Below, piece after piece: positions 1 to 4,728 of a DNA stretch of 6,721 bases. Each line of letters begins with the position of its first letter. Position 1 is the stretch's first letter. The notes under the pieces were generated by a model. That model was not told where the DNA came from, made no database searches, and saw only the letters and a list, made by a program, of their open reading frames with translations. This stretch comes from Thermoanaerobaculia bacterium (lineage in GTDB: Bacteria > Acidobacteriota > Thermoanaerobaculia > Multivoradales > JAHEKO01), in assembly GCA_029287645.1 (NCBI GenBank), contig JARFQS010000578.1:1-6721 (forward strand), written 5' to 3'. Position numbers and translations under genes: made by a program.

Positions 1-468
1 ACCCCAGTATCCCCAGCCCCAACCCCAGCACGAAGGCCATCCCCAGCAATACCGATTCCAGTACCACGGATAGCGATGTCCCCAGCCCCAGGATGGGTGG
101 TGGCCACCCCACCCACCTCCACCTCCGCCACCACCAGATCCCCCAGGTGGTTTCCACTGGCCGGGAGGGTGCGCCCGTGTATCCCGAGCGGTCGGCTGCC
201 GCTGTGCTGTCGACGACGACCCTGTGCTCGAGCCTGTGGACCGCTGAGGAGCCACGGCCTGGCTGGAGCTCGGGCGCGTGGAGCTGGGGCGCGTAGAGCT
301 GGCCTGTCTCTGCGAGCCAGACGAGTCAGCCGTGGGCCGTGCCCTGGCAACTGGCGCTTTCTCCTCGTCGAAAGCCCATCCGCCGTTGACCAGGAACAGC
401 CCCCCCAGCATCATCCCGAGTCCGCTGAGAAGTGCCCGTCGCTGTCGGAATCCGGTTCTTGCGACCAT
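1..468 (-). CDS. Secreted Trp/Tyr/Gly-rich low-complexity protein, 5' part (3' end outside window)
   Basis: An open frame of 156 codons runs from ATG at 468 to the left window edge without a stop, so the C-terminus is missing. A perfect Shine-Dalgarno (AAAGGAGG) lies 6 nt upstream. Residues 1-33 look like a Sec signal peptide: basic start (R4, R8, R10, R11), hydrophobic core 13-27, likely cleavage after GGWA or WAF near 32-33. Residues 34-105 are rich in Ser, Thr, Arg, Pro and Gln, with two SSTRP units from a 15-bp tandem repeat. Residues 112-119 are eight consecutive glycines. Residues 120-156 are mostly Trp, Gly, Tyr and His, with two cysteines (141, 147). The function is unknown. Similar aromatic/glycine-rich stretches precede PEGA-type surface domains in some Acidobacteria-like proteins, but no such domain is visible here. 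The coherent signal peptide, ribosome site and protein-like linker make a real gene much more likely than the overlapping plus-strand frames. Confidence 0.78.
   Translation of the reverse strand, partial: MVARTGFRQRRALLSGLGMMLGGLFLVNGGWAFDEEKAPVARARPTADSSGSQRQASSTRPSSTRPSSSQAVAPQRSTGSSTGSSSTAQRQPTARDTRAHPPGQWKPPGGSGGGGGGGGWGGHHPSWGWGHRYPWYWNRYCWGWPSCWGWGWGYWG
265..294 (-). repeat. 15-bp in-frame tandem repeat, two copies
   Basis: Positions 265-279 and 280-294 are adjacent 15-bp units differing at one base (ggagctCgggcgcgt and ggagctGgggcgcgt); the first bases of a third, diverged unit follow at 295. The length is a multiple of three. Read on the minus strand, each unit adds Ser-Ser-Thr-Arg-Pro to the linker of the secreted protein. 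This suggests slippage-driven growth of an unstructured linker. Confidence 0.7.
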
Positions 469-474
469 GGCCGG

Positions 475-482
475 CCTCCTTT
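475..482 (-). promoter_or_regulatory. Strong Shine-Dalgarno of the Trp/Gly-rich protein gene
   Basis: Read on the minus strand this is AAAGGAGG, then a 6-nt spacer (CCGGCC) and ATG at 468. It is the best ribosome binding site in the window and decides the start of a gene whose end is not visible. Confidence 0.75.
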
Positions 483-636
483 CGCCTCCGAACCCTTCGA
501 GCCTACCGGGCTCTATGACCCTCACCACCGCCGAAGCTCCGGGTCCGGAAGGATCTATCCAACCTTTCTGACTGCAAGCTCCAGGCCAGGCAAGAAAGGC
601 AGCAAGTTGCTGTCCTGGTGGGCGAGTCGGCTCGAC

Positions 637-672
637 TGAAGAGGTCGCTGGTAGGCCTCACCGTCCTCTTCA
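637..672 (-). terminator. Inverted repeat after the GHMP kinase, possible weak terminator or processing hairpin
   Basis: TGAAGAGG (637-644) and CCTCTTCA (665-672) are perfect 8-bp inverted arms separated by 20 nt, beginning 15 nt after the kinase stop codon. No U-tract follows on the minus strand, so this is not a standard intrinsic terminator. A second small hairpin (AGTCG 625-629 with CGACT 633-637) lies immediately beyond. The position at an operon end is suggestive; the structure alone is weak. Confidence 0.3.
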
Positions 673-686
673 AGGGCCACCGGGCG

Positions 687-1706
687 TCAGGAAGAGCTGT
701 TCAGACACTCGATGTCCAACCCACCGGCCGCCGGCCTGGCGGGCAGGATCCTGGCCCCAACCGCCTCCAGAGCCTCGGCGATCCTTGGACGCCTCTCCAC
801 CGGGCAGAGCACCACGATGCAGCCACCGCCTCCCGCTCCACAGGCTTTTCCGCCCCAAGCGCCCTCGCGCTCGGCAGCGCCCAGCATCGCCTCGATCTCG
901 GGAGTGGAGATCCCATTGGCCAACTGGCTGCGAAAGCTCCATTCCCGAGCTACCAGCCGTCCGACCGACTGCCAGTCGCTCCTTTCCAGAACCGCTGGAA
1001 GCTCCCGTGCAGTATCTCGAATGCCATCGAACAACTCGAGGGTCTGCGCGTCGCCGTCCAGCCTTCTGCGCACGATCCGCCAGTTGTTACCGGCCGAAAA
1101 GTGACTGCATCCGGTATAGGCAACCAGCAGCCGGTCCCCGAGTGAGTCGAGATCCACCTCCAGGTTTCGAACCCTCTCTCCGCCAGGTCGGTATTCGATC
1201 TCCAGAGCACCTCCCAGGAGCGCCGGAAAGTGGTCCTGGACACCGGTCGGCAAGCTCATGAGCTGGGCTTCGATGTCCCGCGCACGCGTCGCCAGCTGGA
1301 GTGCGGAGGAGGCCTGCTGACCTGTAAGTGCCTCTGCAGCGGCCATTGTCGCCACGGCCAGTGCCGAGCTCGCTCCGAGGCCGCCACCCTGAGGTGAGGC
1401 GCTCTCGATATGGATGGTGGATGGGGGCAATCCGGCATCCAGAGCGATCAGGCCGAGGAGGGCTCCTTCCTCGGTATCCGCCAGCTGCTGAGCGGACTCG
1501 GCCGCCACTTCGGAGCTTCCTTGCCGCATGCGGTAGCCCTTCTGCGCCAAGATGAGCTCGACCACGACCGGCAAGTCGATCGCCAGGTTGACGGTTCGCG
1601 ACCCAGGGTGCAGAAGCCCGAGCGGCCAGAGGTCGAGTGTGCCACCCGCCAGGTCGACCCGGCACCAAGCTCTGGCGCGGACCCTACTTGGCGACCGTGG
1701 ACCCAT
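687..1706 (-). CDS. GHMP-family sugar kinase
   Basis: A 339-residue GHMP-superfamily kinase, expected to use ATP to phosphorylate a small hydroxylated substrate in the cytoplasm. All family signatures are present. The N-terminal substrate-side motif CRVDLAGGTLD is at 15-25. The glycine/serine ATP-binding loop PQGGGLGASSAL is at 105-116. A PTGVQDHF segment near 153-160 has the Gln-Asp seen in sugar-type members, FSAGNNW is at 203-209, and the C-terminal motif GKACGAGGGGC is at 286-296. Length is normal. Overall style is closest to sugar-1-kinases such as D-glycero-D-manno-heptose 7-phosphate kinase (HddA) or fucokinase-type proteins, but the substrate cannot be read from sequence. The ATG at 1706 lies inside the M23 gene (23-bp overlap) with no obvious Shine-Dalgarno, so translation is probably coupled. 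A later start would trim into the conserved N-terminal strand (residues 9-20), and residue 9 is GTC, not a start codon. Confidence 0.9.
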   Translation of the reverse strand: MGPRSPSRVRARAWCRVDLAGGTLDLWPLGLLHPGSRTVNLAIDLPVVVELILAQKGYRMRQGSSEVAAESAQQLADTEEGALLGLIALDAGLPPSTIHIESASPQGGGLGASSALAVATMAAAEALTGQQASSALQLATRARDIEAQLMSLPTGVQDHFPALLGGALEIEYRPGGERVRNLEVDLDSLGDRLLVAYTGCSHFSAGNNWRIVRRRLDGDAQTLELFDGIRDTARELPAVLERSDWQSVGRLVAREWSFRSQLANGISTPEIEAMLGAAEREGAWGGKACGAGGGGCIVVLCPVERRPRIAEALEAVGARILPARPAAGGLDIECLNSSS

Positions 1707-3033
1707 GAGACCGATCTGCTGTTTCGACTTCAGCCACGAGGTCGCTCTCCGAAGAGCCCGGCACGAACGGTTGGCGCCCCTCCTTCAGAGCCACGCGAAG
1801 CTCGTCTCGCCAAGCGAGAAACGCGGGAAGCTGCTCATCCGCAATCGGTTCCGCCGGCTTGTTGTCCAGGGTCAGGGGATTGATCCACTTCCCATCGCGC
1901 TGAATCCGATAGTCCAGATGGGGACCGGTCGCCAATCCGGTCGATCCGACATACCCGATGACCTCTCCCTGAGAGACGCGGCGCCCGGCTCCGATGCCGC
2001 TGGCGAACCTCGACAGGTGTAGATAGGCGGTCAGGTACCCGTTCGGATGTCGTACCTTGATGGTCTTGCCACCGCCTCGATCCCATCCTGCGAAGCGGAC
2101 GACGCCATTCGCAGTGGCTCGCACGGGGGTTCCCGTCGGAGCACCATAGTCGACCCCGTAGTGGGGACGGTAGGTCTTGAGGACCGGGTGAAATCGGCGG
2201 CCGGTGAAACGCGAGGTGATACGAGAAAAACGGAGCGGTGACCGCAGGAACAGCTTCTGCAGTGGACGGCCCTCCGAATCGTAGTACCCCTTGTCGTCAC
2301 CGAATCGGTAGGCCTCGAGAACCTTGCCGCCGTTTTCGTAGGTCAGGGTCAGGATGCTGCCCACCCGGTAGAACTTGCCATCCAGAAATACCTCTTCGTA
2401 GAGCAGCTCGAATCGGTCGCCGAGTCTCAAGTCGCGGTTGAAATCGAGATCCCACTGCAGCACGTCGGCCATGACATAGGCCACCGTCGGGTGACCGCCA
2501 GCCCGACTGATGGAGGTTTCCAGGAAGTCATCTAGCTCACCTTTGATCGCCTTCACTTGGGTTGACTCGATGAAGGGCTGCCATTCGCTCTGCCAGCGCC
2601 CGTCTCGCTCCCAAACTGCAACCTGCCCCTTGCCATTCAACGTCAATCGGAATCCGTCGAGCCGAGAATCGGAGTCCAGCATGGCCGCATAGCGATCCTC
2701 CGGACGCAGACGTCGAAGATCGACATGCTTGGCCACTTCTTCAGTCAGCAGGTTGGCCTCTTGCGGCTCGAAGCCCAAGGCTCCAAGTGCATCACTGAGC
2801 GTCTCGCCACGTCGGAAGGCAAACTCCACCGGCAGATCCTGCCTTCCCAATCCACCGTCCACCCTCGCCGCCCACATCGGATGGGCCACGAGCTCGGGGG
2901 AATAGGCCAGGGTAGGAAGCAGCTTCGGAGGCGAGGCCAGATCGCTCTCCAGACTTCGCGTGACGAGGTACGCACCGGCCGCGACTGCGACCAAGAGGCT
3001 CAGAACACCCAGGCGGATCCAGGTACGATTCAC
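1684..3033 (-). CDS. M23 (LytM-type) murein endopeptidase, MepM-like, membrane-anchored
   Basis: A 449-residue protein expected to cleave peptidoglycan cross-links in the periplasm. Residues 7-25 form one hydrophobic segment after a basic start (signal anchor). Residues 66-120 resemble the LysM/OapA-like N-terminal domain of MepM and Csd3 proteins, and 180-270 the middle beta domain of that family (AYVMADVL, LRLGDRFELLYEE, GKFYRVG). The catalytic LytM domain covers about 273-388: H291-x3-D295 in HYGVDYG, H339 in YLHLS and H372 in GPHLD. The usual second His of the HxH zinc/catalytic motif is Asp374. E. coli MepM is about 440 residues, so length and order fit. The start is GTG at 3033 with AAGGAAG 7 nt upstream. 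The C-terminal tail (390-449) is charged and unassigned. It is the fourth gene of the sigma-factor cluster, 31 nt after the thioredoxin-like gene. Confidence 0.93.
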   Translation of the reverse strand: MNRTWIRLGVLSLLVAVAAGAYLVTRSLESDLASPPKLLPTLAYSPELVAHPMWAARVDGGLGRQDLPVEFAFRRGETLSDALGALGFEPQEANLLTEEVAKHVDLRRLRPEDRYAAMLDSDSRLDGFRLTLNGKGQVAVWERDGRWQSEWQPFIESTQVKAIKGELDDFLETSISRAGGHPTVAYVMADVLQWDLDFNRDLRLGDRFELLYEEVFLDGKFYRVGSILTLTYENGGKVLEAYRFGDDKGYYDSEGRPLQKLFLRSPLRFSRITSRFTGRRFHPVLKTYRPHYGVDYGAPTGTPVRATANGVVRFAGWDRGGGKTIKVRHPNGYLTAYLHLSRFASGIGAGRRVSQGEVIGYVGSTGLATGPHLDYRIQRDGKWINPLTLDNKPAEPIADEQLPAFLAWRDELRVALKEGRQPFVPGSSESDLVAEVETADRSHGSTVAK

Positions 3034-3040
3034 TTCGAGT

Positions 3041-3047
3041 CTTCCTT
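3041..3047 (-). promoter_or_regulatory. Shine-Dalgarno deciding the GTG start of the M23 peptidase
   Basis: Minus-strand AAGGAAG sits 7 nt before GTG at 3033. The next residues (NRTWIRLGV) give the expected basic-then-hydrophobic signal anchor, which supports GTG over a later ATG. Confidence 0.6.
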
Positions 3048-3064
3048 GCCTGGAACGAATAGCT

Positions 3065-3571
3065 TCAACCCAGGGTCTGAGAGATCAGGGAATCGGGATT
3101 CGGCGGCAGCTTGCCGGAGAACGCGGTGACACCGTCCTTGAAGATCAAGAGTCCCGGAAGATGTGTCACCGAGTATTTCTTGGAAAAGGCTCCATCGCGA
3201 TCGAGGTAGATCGGGGCCTTCGGCTTGCCGCCACGCAGAAAGCTCTCGACTGCCGCCCTGTCCTCCTGGAAGTTCACCATGATCACACGAGCCTGGCCAC
3301 CCCAGCGATCCACGATCTTGTCGGTACGAGGCACGATGTCCCGGCCTCGTGGGGACCAAGACGCCCAAACGACGACGATCACCGCGCCCTGGTTCAGGTC
3401 CTTCTGCTGAACCTGTCCCCCTGAGAGTCCTTCCAGGGAGAACCCACGGCCCTGGCCGATGGCCGGGATCGGCGCCACCAGGCTGATGATCAGAACGACA
3501 GCCAGCAATGAAGAGACTGCCCATCCTGTCTTTCTGCCCGCTTGCCTCATGGTAGCTCTAGAGATCTGCAT
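3065..3571 (-). CDS. Exported TlpA-like thioredoxin-fold protein lacking the active-site cysteines
   Basis: A 168-residue protein with a signal peptide or anchor (basic 5-14, hydrophobic 17-35, possible cleavage near 39-41) and a TlpA/thioredoxin fold. VIVVVWASW (64-72) is the strand leading to the active site, VIMVNFQED (96-104) the next strand, and THLPG (136-140) carries the conserved cis-proline at 139 before LLIFKDG. Where TlpA/ResA proteins have W-C-x-x-C, this has W72-S73-P74-R75-G76, and there is no cysteine anywhere in the protein. It cannot do dithiol-disulfide exchange; a structural, binding or chaperone role is more likely. The ATG at 3571 has GAGGAAG 6 nt upstream; Met8 is a less favoured alternative. 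It starts 22 nt after the anti-sigma gene and is followed by the M23 gene after 31 nt, so co-transcription is likely. Fold assignment is firm; the role is unknown. Confidence 0.85.
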   Translation of the reverse strand: MQISRATMRQAGRKTGWAVSSLLAVVLIISLVAPIPAIGQGRGFSLEGLSGGQVQQKDLNQGAVIVVVWASWSPRGRDIVPRTDKIVDRWGGQARVIMVNFQEDRAAVESFLRGGKPKAPIYLDRDGAFSKKYSVTHLPGLLIFKDGVTAFSGKLPPNPDSLISQTLG

Positions 3572-3593
3572 GACGATCTTCCTCGTCCAGGGA

Positions 3594-3836
3594 TCAGCCC
3601 TCCCATTCGACCTCAGGGTGCCGCAGGCTGGTCAGGATTCTCTTGCGAAGCCTCTCTGGCGCAGTGGTGCGTGTGCAACCCTTGCGGACGACCTTCAGAA
3701 GCCGCTGGGTATATTCGATCCTCCTGGCACACTGAGGGCAGAGCACGACGTGCTCTTGAACGGACACCAAGAGCTCCTCCCCCAACTCGTTGTCGGTATA
3801 GAGGAAGATGATCTCTCTGACCTTGCTACAGTTCAT
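3594..3836 (-). CDS. Soluble zinc-binding anti-sigma factor (ZAS, RsrA-like; zf-HC2 type)
   Basis: An 80-residue cytoplasmic protein with no membrane segment, expected to bind and silence the sigma factor encoded just upstream. It shows the ZAS signature H29-x3-C33-x2-C36 inside an anti-sigma helix bundle, with C3 available as the fourth zinc ligand. Residues 5-22 (VREIIFLYTDNELGEELL) match the first helix of this family. C54 and the following TAPERLRKRILTSL resemble the RsrA C-terminal part. In Streptomyces RsrA, a disulfide between the N-terminal cysteine and a zinc-site cysteine releases zinc and frees SigR; the same residues exist here (C3 and C33/C36), so a redox switch is plausible. Length is slightly shorter than RsrA. 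GAGGTG lies 5 nt before the ATG at 3836. The 103-nt gap from the sigma gene is larger than usual for such pairs. Confidence 0.88.
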   Translation of the reverse strand: MNCSKVREIIFLYTDNELGEELLVSVQEHVVLCPQCARRIEYTQRLLKVVRKGCTRTTAPERLRKRILTSLRHPEVEWEG

Positions 3837-3939
3837 CTTCGCACCTCGAGGCCCAACAGGCAGGAACTCCGAACGACGCGCCCGACAGGTCCCTCTCTAT
3901 CTAACTGTCGTCCTCCCGACGATATTCCTCGCGGAGCCC
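3837..3939 (-). other. 103-nt spacer between sigma and anti-sigma genes with two competing small hairpins
   Basis: CGACAG (3883-3888) can pair with CTGTCG (3905-3910). TCGTC (3908-3912) can pair with GACGA (3918-3922). The two stems share 3908-3910, so only one can form. Neither is followed by a U-tract. The spacer also holds the anti-sigma ribosome binding site near 3842-3847. No small open frame with a good ribosome site was seen. Confidence 0.3.
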
Positions 3940-4575
3940 TCACTTGTGCTCCTTGGTGCCTTCACGCAGCTGATTATTGCGCATCTTGGCGGGCTCACCG
4001 GATCGCAGATAACCGTGCTCCTTGGCGTACGTGAGCATCGCCGATTCCAAGAGCTTTCGCCCTCGATACAACCGACTCATCACCGTCCCGAGAGGCAGCT
4101 CCAGAATGTCCGCGATCTCTTTGTACGAAAAGCCCTCGAGGTCGGCCAGAAGCACAGCCATCCGATAGTCCGGCGGCAGATCATCGAGAGCACGCTGGAC
4201 ATCCTCATCCAGGACGTCCTCGAGAATCTCCTCCTCGGGACTCTTCATTTGTCCCGAGACATCCGAGCTGAGCCGACTCTCGAATGCGTCCTCGATCTCG
4301 GCGAAGTCACTCTGTGGCGGGGCTTGCTGCTTCTTGCGGTAGTTGTTGATGAAGGTGTTCTTGAGAATCTTGAACAGCCAGGCCTTGAAGTTGGTGCCTT
4401 CCTCGAACTTGTCGTAGTAGCGGTAGGCCTTGAGGTAGGTCTCCTGCACCAGGTCTTCGGCATCCTGAGCGTTCCGAGTCATCCGGTAGGCGGTGTTGTA
4501 GAGGGCATCGACGAAAGGCATCGCCGCCTCTTCGAAATTCCAGCCCCGCTGCTGACTCGTACTTTTGCCGCTCAT
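3940..4575 (-). CDS. ECF RNA polymerase sigma factor, SigR/SigH (ECF12)-like
   Basis: A 211-residue extracytoplasmic-function sigma factor that would direct RNA polymerase to stress promoters. Region sigma2 spans about 20-83, with the core-binding and -10 reading segment DAEDLVQETYLKAYRYYDKF (38-57) and AWLFKILKNTFINNYRKK (65-82). A variable acidic linker covers 84-120. Region sigma4 covers about 122-178, with the helix-turn-helix GFSYKEIADILELPLGTVMSRLYRGRKLL. The EGTNFKAWLFKIL wording, the ADLEGFSYKEIA helix and the AKEHGYL tail resemble the SigR/SigH group of Actinobacteria, whose partners are thiol-sensing ZAS proteins. An RsrA-like ZAS is indeed next. Residues 191-211 are an extra basic tail. 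ATG at 4575 has a weak GAGAAG 5 nt upstream and leaves a short polar N-terminus. It is the first gene of the cluster, and family members usually autoregulate, but I see no GGAAT-N18-GTT promoter upstream. Confidence 0.95.
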   Translation of the reverse strand: MSGKSTSQQRGWNFEEAAMPFVDALYNTAYRMTRNAQDAEDLVQETYLKAYRYYDKFEEGTNFKAWLFKILKNTFINNYRKKQQAPPQSDFAEIEDAFESRLSSDVSGQMKSPEEEILEDVLDEDVQRALDDLPPDYRMAVLLADLEGFSYKEIADILELPLGTVMSRLYRGRKLLESAMLTYAKEHGYLRSGEPAKMRNNQLREGTKEHK

Positions 4576-4616
4576 CTCTGCTTCTCACAGATGCACTGCT
4601 CTTCCAGCCCCTAGAG

Positions 4617-4639
4617 CTACGCACGGACCGTGCCAGTAG
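4617..4639. promoter_or_regulatory. Interrupted palindrome upstream of the sigma gene, possible operator
   Basis: GCACGG (4621-4626) and CCGTGC (4628-4633) are perfect arms around one central base. The outer CTAC (4617-4620) pairs with GTAG (4636-4639) after a 2-nt bulge, giving 10 paired positions in 23 bp. The one-base centre suits a dimeric DNA-binding protein better than an RNA hairpin. It lies 42-64 nt before the sigma start codon and overlaps the -10/+1 region of the proposed promoter. Confidence 0.4.
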
Positions 4640-4665
4640 TTTAGCCCGAAAGCGGAAAGGCGCAA
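4638..4665 (-). promoter_or_regulatory. Weak sigma70-like promoter candidate for the sigma-factor cluster
   Basis: On the minus strand, TTGCGC (4665-4660, 3 of 6 to the -35 consensus) and TAAACT (4643-4638, 4 of 6 to the -10 consensus) are separated by 16 nt. The start point would fall near 4631, inside the palindrome. The match is poor and rests mainly on position. Confidence 0.25.
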
Positions 4666-4672
4666 GTCGGAC

Positions 4673-4700
4673 GCCAGCCGAGAGAGGAGCATCGGCTGGC
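4673..4700 (-). terminator. Perfect 9-bp hairpin after nuoN, probable end of the nuo transcript
   Basis: GCCAGCCGA (4673-4681) and TCGGCTGGC (4692-4700) are exact inverted arms with a 10-nt loop, 28 nt after the nuoN stop. The minus-strand sequence after it has only short T runs (CTT, CCTTTCC), so termination may be inefficient or factor-assisted. It separates nuoN from the sigma-factor cluster. Confidence 0.5.
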
Positions 4701-4728
4701 CACTTCTCGGTGACACGGAGCCGCTTCG

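Larger units (their letters stand above)
469..686. other. Intergenic region between the GHMP kinase and the Trp/Gly-rich protein gene
   Basis: These 218 nt hold the ribosome binding site of the downstream gene and an inverted repeat just after the kinase stop. I see no convincing coding frame and no clear sigma70 -35/-10 pair. The overlapping plus-strand frames are antisense shadows with Ser/Pro/Arg-rich, unstructured translations. The length suggests that the secreted-protein gene has its own promoter here, but I cannot point to it. Confidence 0.5.

Noticed and set aside
1..60. Repeated ccccag motifs resembling a short direct-repeat array
   Set aside because: They are explained by Trp-Gly codons (TGGGG) of the aromatic-rich protein; there are no regular spacers.
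76..639. Plus-strand open frame of 187 codons at the left edge
   Set aside because: It is antisense to the signal-peptide-bearing minus-strand gene; the translation is Arg/Pro/Ser-rich, typical of a GC-rich shadow frame.
618..1145. Plus-strand open frames over the kinase region
   Set aside because: They are antisense to the GHMP kinase, which carries all family motifs in its own frame.
3808..4614. Long plus-strand open frame (268 codons), leucine- and valine-rich
   Set aside because: It is the antisense of the ECF sigma factor, whose motifs are unmistakable; it has no family motifs.
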